From JASGKO01 sp049840595 (lineage in GTDB: Bacteria > Verrucomicrobiota > Verrucomicrobiia > Chthoniobacterales > Chthoniobacteraceae): a DNA stretch of 64,000 bases. The position numbers and the translations under genes are program-made. The notes below the pieces were generated by a model that saw only the letters and a list, made by a program, of their open reading frames with translations, made no database searches and had not been told where the DNA came from. This document shows positions 46,471-56,664 of the stretch, piece by piece. Each line of letters begins with the position of its first letter. The stretch's first letter is position 1. The DNA is taken from contig JASGKO010000008.1 in assembly GCA_049840595.1 (NCBI GenBank), forward strand, positions 1-64,000, in the 5' to 3' direction.

Positions 46471-46596
46471 GTTTGATTTCAGCCTCGGGTGCGTGCCGCT
46501 TGGAAATTAATGCAACCGGCTTTTCGATTCGCTAGCGCGCGCTTCGGCTGCACTCGCCATGCAATTTTTCAAGCTCCTAGCTGCTAACTTTTAATT

Positions 46597-48600
46597 TTAG
46601 AGCTTTGAGAGCATGGCCCGCATGGCCGCGAAGTTCGCGGTCGCGGTGGCGTCGGTGGCGGGAGTGTTGAAGAGCTTCCGCAGGTCCACATCCTCGATGT
46701 ATTGCGGGTCGATTTCCTTGATGAAGGACTCGGGTACAGGGCGCGGTGCTGCCGAATTTCAACCGGTTGTGGCAATGGCTCATCGTCAGCGTCTTCATGG
46801 CGCGGGTGATGCCCACGTAGAGGAGGCGGCGCTCTTCGTCCACCGTGCCTTCGAGCTTCGAGCGATCGTGCGGGAGCAGGCCTTCCTCCAGCCCGATCAG
46901 GAAGACATGCGGGTATTCCAGTCCCTTCGCGGCATGCAGGGTGATGAGCGTGACGCCCTTGTTCTTGTCCTCCTCCTTGTCCTTCTCGCGCTCCTGGTTG
47001 AGCATCACCTCATCGAGGAAGCCGCGCAGGCCCTTGTCGGAGCGGTCCTGGTAGCGGGAGAGGTCTTCGAGCATCTGGCGCACGCCGGTTTCGCGGTTCA
47101 GTGCCTCGTCCTGGGTCTTGCAACTGCGCCCGAGGTCGTCGAAATATTTCACCTCTTCGAGCAGCGAATACATCACCTTCGAGGCATCGGAGAGCGGCTC
47201 GGCCAGCTTGGTTTCGTAGCTGTCGAGCAGGCTCACGAAACCGGCAATCGCCGTCGAGGCGCGCACGCTGAGCTGGCTGGTAAACTCGGGGTCCTGCAGG
47301 GCTTTGAAGAGCGAGACGTGCTTTTGGATGCTGTGCTCCATCGCGCGCTCCACGGTGGAGTCGCTGATGCCGCGAGCCGGGGTGTTGATGATGCGGAGCA
47401 GGCTCACGTCGTCATCGGGATTCACCAGGCTGTTTGCGTAGCAGAGCAGATCCTTGATCTCGCGCCGGTCGAAGAAGCTCTTGCCGCCGATCAGGCGGTA
47501 GGGGATCTGCATCCGGCGCAGGTTTTCCTCGATCAGGCGCGACTGCGCGTTCATCCGGTAGAGCACGGCGATGCCCTCGTAGGGCACGCTGTGGACCGTG
47601 TGAAGCTGGTGGATCTCGTTGGTGACGTATTGCGCCTCCTCGCGATCGTCGGGCGCGATCACGATCTTCACCTTGTCGCCGCTGCCGCCATCGCTCCAGA
47701 GCTTCTTCCCGCGGCGGCGCGGGTTGTTTTTGATGAGGCTGTTGGCGGCGTTGAGGATGGCGTTGGTGCTGCGATAGTTCTGCTCCAGCTTCACCACGGT
47801 CGGATTGGAGAAGTAGTTCTCAAATTCCAGAATGTTCGACACCTCGGCGCCGCGCCAGCCGTAGATGGACTGGTCGTCGTCGCCCACCACCGCCACATTC
47901 TTTTGCGCATTCGCCAACAGCGTGACCATTTCCAATTGGAGCCGGTTGGTGTCCTGAAACTCGTCCACCATCAGGTAATCGTATTTCGACTGCCAGCGTT
48001 CGCGGATATCGGGATTTTCGTTGAGCAGCTTCACGGTCAGCAACAGCAGGTCGTCGAAGTCCACCGCGTTCAGCGTCTTTAAATCCTGCTGGTAACGGGC
48101 GAAGACGGCCGACATCAGCGTCTTGTCATCCTCCGCGGCGGAGAGCCCGGCGTTCTTCAGCTTGCTGATCAGGCTGCGCGCCACGTTGGGCTCCAGCTTC
48201 TCGTCCTTGGCGGAGACGCGGGTGATGATCTTCTTGATCAGCCCGAGCTGGTCGCCGTCGTCGTAGATGGTGAAATTCTTTTTGTAGCCGAGCCGCTCGA
48301 TGTCGGTGCGCAGGATGCGCACGCAGAGGGCGTGGAAGGTCGAGATGGTGATTTTCTTCACCTCGGACTCCTCGATCATCTTCGCGGCGCGCTCGCGCAT
48401 TTCGGTCGCCGCCTTGTTGGTGAAGGTCACGGCCATGATCTTCGCCGGGTCCACCCCTTGCGCGACCAGATAGGCGATGCGGAGGTAATCACGCGCGTTT
48501 TCCCCGTGCCGGCCCCGGCCAGAATCAGCAGCGGACCGCTGGTGGTGGTGACGGCCTGGCGTTGTGGATCGTTGAGGTCGAAAAGGCGGAATCGGGACAT
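46597..48600 (-). CDS. UvrD/PcrA-type superfamily 1 DNA helicase (two frameshifts)
   Basis: About 667 residues from ATG 48600 (MSRFRLFDLNDPQRQAV). Motif I is GPLLILAGAGTGKT, Ia MAVTFTNKAATEMRERA, II YDYLMVDEFQDTNR, III VAVVGDDDQSIYGWRGA, IV KLEQNYRST, V GVTLITLHAAKGLEYPHVFL and VI EERRLLYVGITRAM. Breaks lie at about 48487 (after TGKTRVIT; one C missing) and about 46750 near the C-terminus. The corrected C-terminus ends NFAAMRAMLSKL at 46597. The protein unwinds DNA 3' to 5' in repair or replication. It is only about 670 residues long, shorter than E. coli UvrD. Confidence 0.92.
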
Positions 48601-48930
48601 GGTTTTGGCGCGCCGACAGCCAAGCAGGATGGCAGATTTTCGCAAACGAAAGTTCGGAAAAAATTACGGCGGATTTCCCCTTTTTTTAACCGTTTGTCTT
48701 CGGTCCGTTCTCCGGAATAAAAGCATCTGCGGCGAGGCTTCTTTAGAAAGGGGGTGTCGTTTGCAAAAAAATCCATCAATCGGTGAATTTTATCCATTGT
48801 GATTTTTGAGCTCGCGAAGCATTTTCATCCATAACCGCACGGTTTTTACGGCTCCCAAGCGCAGTTACCATAGTGGAGAGGTGCGGAAGAACTCAAGTCC
48901 CCTAATTTTATCCATCCTCCAAAGCCTGTC
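48601..48930. other. Intergenic region, no gene seen
   Basis: 330 bases between the divergent helicase and fucosidase genes. It holds T-rich stretches and short repeats of TCCATC/TTTATCCAT (48765-48915), but I see no convincing ORF, hairpin or promoter pair. Confidence 0.5.
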
Positions 48931-50620
48931 ATGAAGCCGTCCTCCGTTTTCTCCCGCTCCTCCTCCGTCGTATTCGGTCTGCTTTCCGCCACGGCTTTGC
49001 CAGCGTTGGCCGTGGACTTCGCTCCCGACCGACGTGACGCCCAAGCAGATCGTCGAGCACCGGGGCGCAGCCGATCGTGGCCGGGCCGTTTGAGCCCACT
49101 TGGAAGTCGCTGGAACAGTACCGCGTGCCGCAATGGTTCAGCGAGGCGAAATTTGGCATCTGGGCCCACTGGGGTGCGCAATGCGAGCCGGAGCACGGCG
49201 ATTGGTATGCCCGCAGCATGTATGTCGAAGGCAGCCGGCAGTACAAGGATCACGTCGCCAAATACGGGCCGTCCTCGAAAATCCGGCTTCAAGGACGTCA
49301 TCCACGAGTGGAAGGCGGAGAACTCGGGATCCGGAGAAACTGGTGGCGCTCTACAAGCGCGCCGGGGCGCAATACTTCTTCGCGATGGCGGACCATCACG
49401 ACAATTTCCGACAACTGGAACAGCAAATACCAGCCGTGGAATTCAGTGGCACTCGGGCCGAAGAAAGACCTGATCGGCGGCTGGGCCAAGGCGGCCCGGG
49501 AACAGGGGCTTTACTTCGGTGTCAGTGTCCATGCTGCGCATGCCTGGAGCTGGTATGAAGTCGCGCAGGGGGGCCGACGGCCAGGGGCCGCTGGCCGGGG
49601 TGCCCTACGATGGAAAGCTGACGAAGGCCGATGGCAAGGGGACGTGGTGGAGAAGGGCTCGATCCGCAGGATCTCTACGCCCAAAACCACACGCCAAGCC
49701 CGAACTTCGCGCACGGCAGCATGAACGGTCGCTGGAACTGGGGCGGCGGTGTGAGCCAGCCCGATCTTGCCTATTGCCAGAAGTTTTATGACCGGGTGGC
49801 CGATCTGATTCAGAACTATCAGCCCGATCTCATCTACTTCGACGACACCGCGCTGCCCCTGTGGCCGGTGAGCGATGCCGGGCTCAAGCTGGCGGCGGAT
49901 TTTTATAACTCCAACCTCAAGAAAAGTGACGGCAAGAGCGACGGGGTTCTCTTCGGGAAAATCCTCACCGACGAGCAGCGGAAGTGCCTGGTGTGGGATA
50001 TCGAGCGTGGCGTGCCCGCCGTGGGCCTGCCTTATCCGTGGCAGACGGATACTTGCATCGGCGGCTGGCACTACGACCGCTCGCTCTACGATCACAACCG
50101 CTACAAGAGCGCGGCCACCGTCATTCACATGCTGGCCGATATCGTGAGCAAAAACGGCAATCTGCTGCTGAACATCCCCGTGCGCGGCGATGGGACGATC
50201 GATGACAAGGAGCAAAAGATCGTCGAAGGGATCGGCTCGTGGATGGACATCAACAAGGAAGCCATCTTCGGCACTCATCCGTGGAAAACCTTTGGCGAAG
50301 GCCCCGCCAGCAACGGCGTCGCCCTGAGTGCGCAGGGATTCAATGAAGGAAAGGGCAAGTCTTTCACCCCGGACGACGTGCGTTTCACGGTGGGCAAGGA
50401 CGGCTCGCTCTACGCGATCACCCTCGGCTGGCCACAAAAGCCACTGACGATCACCTCGCTCGCCGACAAGGACGGCTCGACCAAGATTGCCTCGATCAAG
50501 CTTCTCGGCAGCACCGATGCCGTGGACTGGAAACAGACCGGCGACGCCCTCACCATCCAGCCGCCGAAGAACCGCCTCACGCCGGATTACACGGCGGTTT
50601 ACAAGGTGACACTACAGTGA
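48931..50620 (+). CDS. GH29 alpha-L-fucosidase (several frameshifts)
   Basis: About 555 residues if roughly six single-base breaks between 49010 and 49690 are repaired. A signal peptide starts at 48931 (FGLLSATALPALAVDF). The N-terminal GH29 signature is PQWFSEAKFGIWAHWGAQCE, then AGAQYFFAMADHHDNF, and the nucleophile Asp lies in QPDLIYFDDTALPLW. The C-terminal part is continuous: GGWHYDRSLYDHNRYKS, NGNLLLNIPVRGDGTID and a terminal beta-sandwich. It removes terminal alpha-L-fucose from glycans, feeding the fucose operon at 12.9-19.2 kb. The dense breaks more likely reflect poor consensus than decay. Confidence 0.9.
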
Positions 50621-50712
50621 GGTCACTGGTTGGCGGGATACGGGACAAATTTTTGGATGCTGCAAAAACGAGGCGTATTTTTAAGGGAAATGTCCGCAGA
50701 TGAAAGTGTCCT

Positions 50713-51267
50713 TTATTCAAATTCCTTACCTATTTCTTTATTCTTTTTGAGCTTTGCTACTGCCTGCGGAACCTTATTTAACAATTCTTCAAAAGTAGGG
50801 AAATTTGCCGAACTCATGATGACAGTTTCTTTCATGAACATATTGTCGAAATCTTCCACTTTCATGACAACAAACGCGTCTTGGCCATTCTTCGCAGAGA
50901 CAAAATTTAATGACACTCCAGAAGTAAGCACTTCACTGAATTTTTTTTCGACGGACCCCAATTCTTTTTTGACCTCAAGATTGTCGTTTCCTGCTTTGAT
51001 GGCCCATTGTTCAGCCTTTACGATTAACGCTAAGAGTTTTGTTACGTCTTTAGGAGAGATGTAACCCCGAGTTTGATTTACGTTGATGTAAGCAGCGCCG
51101 TCATCATCTACATAAACACTCACTTGGGCATCCAGAGTTCGGCCCAAAAGTGAATTGTAAATTTGGACAGGAACGTAACCATCGATTGTTTCCGTTTGAC
51201 CTGCACGAACTGGGCTCGTCCATAAAGTAAGAATAATACCTGCAATTGCGGCGAAGAGTATTCTCAT
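50713..51267 (-). CDS. Secreted hypothetical protein
   Basis: 184 residues with a signal peptide (MRILFAAIAGIILTLWTSPVRAG). The mature part has a short beta segment (YVDDDGAAYINVNQ) and helices with charged Lys-rich ends (VAKLKKNKEIGKEFE). I recognise no family. Base composition is clearly more AT-rich than the neighbours, and the gene lies next to a tRNA. Both fit acquisition by transfer, but no integrase or repeat is present here. Confidence 0.6.
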   Translation of the reverse strand: MRILFAAIAGIILTLWTSPVRAGQTETIDGYVPVQIYNSLLGRTLDAQVSVYVDDDGAAYINVNQTRGYISPKDVTKLLALIVKAEQWAIKAGNDNLEVKKELGSVEKKFSEVLTSGVSLNFVSAKNGQDAFVVMKVEDFDNMFMKETVIMSSANFPTFEELLNKVPQAVAKLKKNKEIGKEFE

Positions 51268-51285
51268 GTCCTGATAAGTTTCTGG

Positions 51286-51358
51286 AGCCGATGACGGGAC
51301 TCGAACCCGTGACCTGCTGATTACGAATCAGCTGCTCTACCAGCTGAGCTACATCGGC
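51286..51358 (-). tRNA. tRNA-Thr(CGT)
   Basis: On the minus strand the acceptor GCCGATG/CATCGGC, D arm GCTC/GAGC, anticodon stem CTGAT/ATCAG with loop TCGTA around the anticodon CGT (reads ACG) and T arm CGGG with loop TTCGAGT form a complete cloverleaf. CCA is not encoded. Confidence 0.95.
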
Positions 51359-51516
51359 GGTTCAGAAACAGGGCCGTAACTATGCCCTGCTTTTCGGGCA
51401 TGGCAAGGAGATTTACGGATGGTTTTTGTTGAATGATGCGAGGCCACATCGCTGGAGCGGGGGGCTATGACCGTCGCACTTGCCGGTGAAAATCTGGCGA
51501 CGGTTACGGACCGCCG

Positions 51517-52625
51517 CTACAGCATGGATTCAATATTTGCGGCGGCGCTTTTTGTCGGGTTTTGGCGATGATGCCAGGGCTGGGGATCGGAAGCGGCTTC
51601 CGCGGACTGGACGAGGTCCTGCAAGGTGGCGTGATGAGGGGAGAGGCGGCAGACGGGATCGGTGGCGGTGGCGTCGCCGGTGAGGAGGGCGGCCTGGCAG
51701 CGGCAGCCGCCGAAATCGTGGGCGCGCTCGGGGCACTCGCGGCAGGGGAGCGGCATCCATTCCTCGCCGCGAAAGCGGTCGAAGCTTTCGGACGCGCGCC
51801 AGATGGCGGCGAGGAATTGCTCGGCGGACGTTCTCGAAGCGCAGGCCGGGGATGCTGGTGGCGTTGGGGCAGGGGAGGACGTCGCCATGGGATTGACGGT
51901 GAGGTAGCGCTGGCCCCAGCCTTGCATGCAGGGCTTGGGGCGAGTCTCGAAATAATCGGGCAGCACGTAGAGCACTTCCATCTGCCCGCGCAGGCGGAGC
52001 TGTGCGGCCTGGGCAATGGCGAAGGCGCCTTGCACCTGTTCGCGGGTGAGCAGGAGCTGGGTGCGGTTCTCCAGGCCCAACCGTAGAACTGGGTGTTGGC
52101 AAGCTCGAGGCGTTGCACGCCGAGACGCTCGGCGAGGGCGAGGAGGGCGGGCAGGCGGTCGATGTTGCGGCGGTGCAGCACGACGTTGAGGCTGAGCGGG
52201 AAACCGGCTTCGCGCACGGGGCGGCGGCTTCCAGCTTGCGCGAATGGGCGTGGGTGCCGGCGATTTCGTCGCCCAGGATTTCGTCGTCGGCCTGAAAGCT
52301 GATCTGGATGGAATCGAGCCCGGCGGTGCGCAGCTGGGCGGCTTGCGGGCATCGAGGCCGAGGGCGCTGGTGATGAGATTGGTGTAAAGGCCCGCTTGCC
52401 GGGCGGCGGCGATGAACTCGGGGAGATCGCGGCGCAGGAGGGGTTCGCCGCCGGAAAGCCCGACGTGGAGCACGCCCAGGGCGGCGGCCTCCTGGAAGAC
52501 GCGGGCCCACTCGGCGGTCGTCAGTTCCGTCCCGGGATTGGTTTGCACCGGGTTGGAACAATAGGGGCAATGCAGGGGGCACCGTAGGTGAGCTCGGCCA
52601 GCAGCACGTAGGGACGCGGGGTCAC
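51517..52625 (-). CDS. pqqE: PQQ biosynthesis radical SAM protein PqqE (several frameshifts)
   Basis: About 370 residues after correction. The GTG at 52625 overlaps the pqqD stop (GTGA) and yields VTPRPYVLLAELTYRCPLHC. The radical SAM cluster is CPLHCPYC, with GLSGGEPLLRRDL behind it. The C-terminal SPASM cysteines appear in WMPLPCRECPERAHDFGGCRCQ. Breaks are visible at about 52582, 52340, 52215, 52075 and 51825. PqqE links Glu and Tyr side chains of PqqA. It is last in the pqqABCDE order. Confidence 0.9.
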
Positions 52626-52906
52626 GGGTGAAGGAGCAAGAGGTTGCGCTGCTCAGCTCGGTGAGATTTTCAATCACGTCGGCGCGCAGCATTTCTTCAT
52701 CGGCCGTCAAATTCCGTGGCGAGCTGGCGGACGATTTCCGCGAGGGTGGCTTTTCCGTCGCAGCGGCGGACGATTTCGTGGGCGGTGTGGTTGAGCACGA
52801 GCAGGCCCTCGGAGAAGAGCAGCACCGGTTCGCCGGTGAGCGGATCGATCTTCATCCGGACGTGGGAGGCCAGTTGCGGACGCACTTGCGGGCGTAGATC
52901 GCTCAT
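52622..52906 (-). CDS. pqqD: PQQ biosynthesis peptide chaperone PqqD (frameshifted)
   Basis: About 94 residues from the ATG at 52906, overlapping the pqqC stop. It reads LDPLTGEPVLLFSEGLLVLN-like sequence (seen as KIDPLTGEPVLLFSEGLLVL), then HEIVRRCDGKATLAEIVRQL, typical of PqqD. As given, a stop appears at 52697 (EFDGR). A second frame continues ADEEMLRADVIENLTEL, and a third ends LLLLHP with the stop overlapping pqqE. Two breaks are therefore inferred. PqqD binds PqqA and presents it to PqqE. Confidence 0.85.
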
Positions 52907-53611
52907 GGCTGGGCGGCTCCGTAGCGTTGCATCGATGGCGTCGAGAATGGCCCAGAGGACGTCGCACTTGAAGGCGAAGCGCGCGGATGGCGGCGTCGCG
53001 AATTCGGGGTGTGGCAATGGCGCAGGGTGAGATCCAGCGCGCTTGTCGGAATCCTTGCCGCGCCTGGGTGAGGCGGCGTTTGAAATAATCGAAGCCCCAC
53101 GAAGGGACCCATTGGTAATGCTTCTCGAAAGCGGCGCAGCCGGTCGGCCATCAGATCGGGCGCGAAGAGCTCGGTGAGCGATGAGGCGACCGCGACGGGC
53201 CACGGTTCGGTACGGGCGAAGTGGACGTAGGCATCGACCGCAAAGCGGACGCCGGGGAGGAGGTGCCGGTAGTCGAGCAATTCATCGCGCGGGGACGCCG
53301 CAGGCCTCGCCGAGACGGAGCCAGGCCTCGATGCCGCCCTCTTCGCCCTGCGTGCCATCGTGCTCGCTGATGCGGTAGAGCCACGCCCGCCGCACCTCGC
53401 GCAACTGGCAGTTGGAAAGGATCGCGGCGTCCTTGATCGGGATCTGCGTCTGGTAATAGAAGCGGTTCGCCACCCAGCCGCGGATGGCCTCGGGCGAGAG
53501 GGCCCCGGCATTCATCCGCACATGGAAGGGGTGCTGGTCGTGATAGGCGCTCGCGCCCACGGTTTTCAAGCGCTCCAGCAATTCGGTTTGTTCCGCAGAA
53601 AGGTCGTTCAT
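52903..53611 (-). CDS. pqqC: Pyrroloquinoline-quinone synthase PqqC (several frameshifts)
   Basis: About 236 residues after correction. The ATG at 53611 overlaps the pqqB stop. The PqqC fold is evident: YHDQHPFHVRMNAGALSPE, GWVANRFYYQTQIPIKDAAI and LPGVRFAVDAYVHFART. Then, in another frame, come FEKHYQWVPSWGFDYFKRRL and FAFKCDVLWAILDAIDA. Breaks lie at about 53290, 53120, 53040, 52990 and 52930. It catalyses the final ring closure and oxidation to PQQ. The stop overlaps the pqqD start. Confidence 0.9.
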
Positions 53612-54516
53612 AATTCAAATTCCATCCCGTCCAGGCCGACTACGAGGCCGGCCTTTTCCACGGTGTGGCGCTCGGGGCAGTCGGGTTGCAAAATGGGGTT
53701 GGTATTGTTGATGTGCAAATAAACGCGGTGCCGGGCCGGGCATTTTTCCAGGGCGGCGAGGCTGCCATCGCGAATGGGCAGGTGCCCCATGCGGGAGGCG
53801 GGGCGCGCGGATGACTTTACGCCGCCCAGTTCGTCCTCCGACCAGAAGGTGCCATCGAAGAGAATGGCGTCGGCGGTTTCCATGGCGCGGGCGAGCGGCG
53901 GGGCGATCTCGAAAACATCGGGCGCGAGCAGCAGCGTGCCGCCAGTGCGCTCGTCCTTGAAGAGGAAGGCGGTGGTCATTTCGTTGCCGGTATCCGCCTG
54001 GCTGCGGAAGGCGGCGGGGGCGCTGCGGAGAGCGATGGCGCGGTAGAGGAGGCCGCTGGGCTGTCCGTCGCGACAAGGCAGGCCGGTCCATTCCGCGAAG
54101 GGTAGCGGATGCCATTGCACGCCGCAAAAGGCGTTGAGGATGGTCTGAAATCCGAGCGCATCGGCCAGCGTCTCGCGCACCTCGGGCGCGGCGTGAATGT
54201 GCAGTGGCTCGCCCTCGCGCAGGAGCAACAAGCCCAGCGTGTGATCGAGGTCGGCGTTGGTGAGCAGCACGGCCTCGAAGGGGTTGCTCCGGGCTTTACC
54301 GGCAATGGGATGCAGGCCGGGAAACGCCTCGAATTGCGACCGGAGATCCGGTGAGGCGTTGATGAGAAACCAGTGCACTCCATCGGCACTGAGGGCGACA
54401 CTGGATTGGGTGAGCCGCGGGATGCGGCCCTGGCGCGCGGCGTCGCAGTTCGCGCAGGCGCAATTCCATTGCGGAACGCCACCGCCTGCCGCAGCGCCGA
54501 GGATGCGAACGCGAAT
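53608..54516 (-). CDS. pqqB: PqqB, metallo-beta-lactamase-fold PQQ hydroxylase
   Basis: About 302 residues. The family N-terminus is readable as RVRILGAAAGGGVPQWNCAC, followed by CANCDAARQGRIPRLTQSSV. The metal motif is LLTNADLDHTLGLLL, and the C-terminus has YLHINNTNPILQPDCPER. No ATG, GTG or TTG stands before RVRIL. ATT at 54516 occupies the start position behind GGGAGG, so it is either a rare ATT start or a base error. PqqB hydroxylates a PqqA-derived intermediate. The next in-frame standard start, GTG at 54378, would delete the conserved N-terminus. Confidence 0.9.
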   Translation of the reverse strand: MRVRILGAAAGGGVPQWNCACANCDAARQGRIPRLTQSSVALSADGVHWFLINASPDLRSQFEAFPGLHPIAGKARSNPFEAVLLTNADLDHTLGLLLLREGEPLHIHAAPEVRETLADALGFQTILNAFCGVQWHPLPFAEWTGLPCRDGQPSGLLYRAIALRSAPAAFRSQADTGNEMTTAFLFKDERTGGTLLLAPDVFEIAPPLARAMETADAILFDGTFWSEDELGGVKSSARPASRMGHLPIRDGSLAALEKCPARHRVYLHINNTNPILQPDCPERHTVEKAGLVVGLDGMEFEL

Positions 54517-54543
54517 AGAAACCTCCCGGTTGAAGGTTGCGGA

Positions 54544-54638
54544 CTAGACCCGGCCGAGTAAGCCGTGCTCTCCATCGAGATGCGCACTTCTTTGATCTGC
54601 GGTTTGACCCACGTTTTTTTGTCGGAGGCAGCGTTCAT
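54544..54638 (-). CDS. pqqA: PqqA precursor peptide (frameshifted)
   Basis: About 31 residues from ATG 54638. The peptide (NAASDKKTWVKPQIKEVRIS, then MESTAYSAG) carries the ExxxY pair as ESTAY, whose Glu and Tyr become PQQ. The basic, beta-prone leader is typical. The frame as given runs on past the expected end. One missing G in the GGG before TCTAG would put the stop at 54544, 28 bases before pqqB. It is too short for routine ORF calling. Confidence 0.83.
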
Positions 54639-54713
54639 AATGGTGAATGGTAACTGGTTTTCGGAAAAAGCCAAAGTGGCAATCCTGGGTTGCTTACGAT
54701 TGAACCATGCTGG

Positions 54714-55148
54714 TTACATTTGGTTTCGCACGGTTTTTACCTGATCGGCGGTGATGCCGGGGGCGTCGTGATTAAAGTCGTGGCGCACGTAGGAGAGGAT
54801 CTCCGCGATCTGCTCGTCGCTCAGGCGGTCGAAGGCGGGCATGGTATTCGAGTAATGGGGGCGGTCCTTGGGCAGGACGGCGGCGGGGCCTTTCAAGACC
54901 ACCTTGATGACGAAGGTGGGATCGCCCTTGGCGACGTCGCTATCGACGAGGGGCGGCTGCATGTTGGAGACGCCGTAGCCGTCCACCTGATGGCAGGTGG
55001 CGCAATTCGCGGTGTAGCCTTTCAAGCCCTCGGCCACCATGTCCACCGGCGGTGGGGTGGGGGCGCTGGAGGCGGAGTCGGGCGATTTCGAGCAGGCGAG
55101 CAAACACAGGGCCGCCGGGATGGTGAGCAGGGCAAACGTGGGTTTCAT
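54714..55148 (-). CDS. Lipoprotein c-type cytochrome
   Basis: 144 residues. A lipoprotein signal peptide ends in the lipobox LLAC (Cys 19). One haem site is CATCHQ in YTANCATCHQVDGYG, and the axial Met region is PAFDRLSDEQIAEIL with the Met of NTMPAF. It is a membrane-tethered monohaem cytochrome, probably taking electrons from the adjacent PQQ-type dehydrogenase. Four bases separate the two genes, and the cytochrome follows. Confidence 0.92.
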   Translation of the reverse strand: MKPTFALLTIPAALCLLACSKSPDSASSAPTPPPVDMVAEGLKGYTANCATCHQVDGYGVSNMQPPLVDSDVAKGDPTFVIKVVLKGPAAVLPKDRPHYSNTMPAFDRLSDEQIAEILSYVRHDFNHDAPGITADQVKTVRNQM

Positions 55149-55152
55149 GAAA

Positions 55153-56445
55153 TTATTTGCCGGTGTAGATGATGCGCCAGATGCGGCCTTTCTCGGAATC
55201 GCTCACATAGAGCGAGCCATCCGGCCCGACGGCGACACCGCAGGGGCGATAGGCTGCCTGGTGCGGGGTCTGGATGACCGGCTTGCCCTTGAAGTTATCG
55301 GCAAAGACTTCGTATTGGCCGGTGGGCAGATTTTTGTCGTCGAAGGGGACGAAGCAGACGTTGTAGCCGCCCTGGGGGAGGGGAGCGCGGTTCCACGAGC
55401 CGTGGAAGGCGATGAACGCGCCGTTGCGATATTTTTCGGGGAATTGGTCGCCGGTGTAGAAGGTCATTTGCAGCGGAGCCCAGTGACCGGGGAAAGCGAC
55501 GAGCGGCTCGTCATACTTGCCCGGTTCGGCCTCTTTCTTGCCATCGCCGCCAAATTCCGGACAAATCATCCGCGCCTTCTTGATCTCGTCCCAATAGGTG
55601 TAGGGCCAGCCGAGATTCACGCCGTCTTTCAGCAGGTGAAATTCCTCGGCGGGCAGCTCGGCGTTTTGCTCGGCAGTGAAATCCGCCGGATCGACGGTAT
55701 TGAGCTGGTCGCGGCCCATCTGCATGGCGTAGAGGGCCTTTGACTTCGGGTTCATCGCGATGCCGATGCAGTGGCGCAGCCCGGTGGCGTAGTGGTAGCC
55801 ATCCTTCTGCGTCTGGTTTGGCACGTCGCTCTTGTAGCGCCAGATGCCGCCGTAGGTCTTGAGGAACTCCGTGGCGTCCTTGCCCTTGGCGCCGAACCCG
55901 CGGTCGCCATCGCTGTAAACATTGAAGGGCGAGCCGACTTCGACATATAGATTGCCGTCCGCATCGAAGGTGACGGATTTGGCCTCGTGGCCACCGCTAT
56001 TCGGTAAATCCTTCACGATCGTTTCCGGCTCACCGGTGGGCACCATTTGCCCGGGCGTCATTTTATAGCGATAAACCGCGTCCTGACTGCTGTAGTAGAG
56101 GTAGCCCTCGTGGAGGGTGACCCCGGTCGCGCCCTGGCCGCTGCCGCCATTGAGGCCGAACTCCTGCTTCACGTCGAAGTGGCCATCGCCCTTGCTGTCG
56201 TGCAGGGCAATGATGCTGGTCGGGACCTTGCGGTTGGCGTGCCGCACATAGATGTCGCCATTGTCCGCCACGGTGAGGAAGCGAAGCGGCCCCAGGTTAT
56301 CGGCCACCACCAGCGCATGGAAGCCCGGGGGGAGGGTCAGGCCGCCGTTATCCGGGTCCGGATTCGGCAGCGCGGCTTGCAAAAATGAGGGAATGATCGC
56401 ACCCAGCATTGTGAGTGCCCATGTAGAGAGATTTCGGAGGTACAT
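55153..56445 (-). CDS. PQQ-dependent glucose/sorbosone dehydrogenase-like protein
   Basis: 430 residues from ATG 56445, with a signal peptide (MYLRNLSTWALTMLGAIIP). The beta-propeller of the GSDH family has LPPGFHALVVADNLGPLRFL, the conserved His-bearing LPNSGGHEAKSVTFDADGNL and ATGLRHCIGIAMNPKSKALY. NLGWPYTYWDE and FIAFHGSWNRAPLPQGGYNV follow, then a final propeller blade. Soluble aldose and sorbosone dehydrogenases of this fold use PQQ in the periplasm. The neighbouring pqq genes and cytochrome c support that cofactor here, although some fold members lack PQQ. Confidence 0.87.
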   Translation of the reverse strand: MYLRNLSTWALTMLGAIIPSFLQAALPNPDPDNGGLTLPPGFHALVVADNLGPLRFLTVADNGDIYVRHANRKVPTSIIALHDSKGDGHFDVKQEFGLNGGSGQGATGVTLHEGYLYYSSQDAVYRYKMTPGQMVPTGEPETIVKDLPNSGGHEAKSVTFDADGNLYVEVGSPFNVYSDGDRGFGAKGKDATEFLKTYGGIWRYKSDVPNQTQKDGYHYATGLRHCIGIAMNPKSKALYAMQMGRDQLNTVDPADFTAEQNAELPAEEFHLLKDGVNLGWPYTYWDEIKKARMICPEFGGDGKKEAEPGKYDEPLVAFPGHWAPLQMTFYTGDQFPEKYRNGAFIAFHGSWNRAPLPQGGYNVCFVPFDDKNLPTGQYEVFADNFKGKPVIQTPHQAAYRPCGVAVGPDGSLYVSDSEKGRIWRIIYTGK

Positions 56446-56664
56446 GAGAGAGGTCGTGAACAAAACCCCGGCTCTCGGGGAAAGTGTCGGGAAAATGAAG
56501 CATGTTTTCTCTGTATCCAAGCTTTTTTCGGCCCCGCCATGCAAATGCCGTCGGCCTTGAACACCTTTCCGGGTCATGATTGTTATGGAAATTCTAAGAA
56601 TCTGAAGCCCGTGGCATGGCCGCTGCTATGCATGAACACGAAAGCTGCAACCCATTTCCATCCT

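Noticed and set aside
46560..46600. Terminator after the helicase gene
   Set aside because: The A/T-rich sequence resembles the 36.1-kb repeat, but I could not form a convincing stem with a T tract.
49000..49700. Fucosidase pseudogene
   Set aside because: The breaks are single bases in an otherwise conserved protein and resemble those in neighbouring genes, which suggests consensus error.
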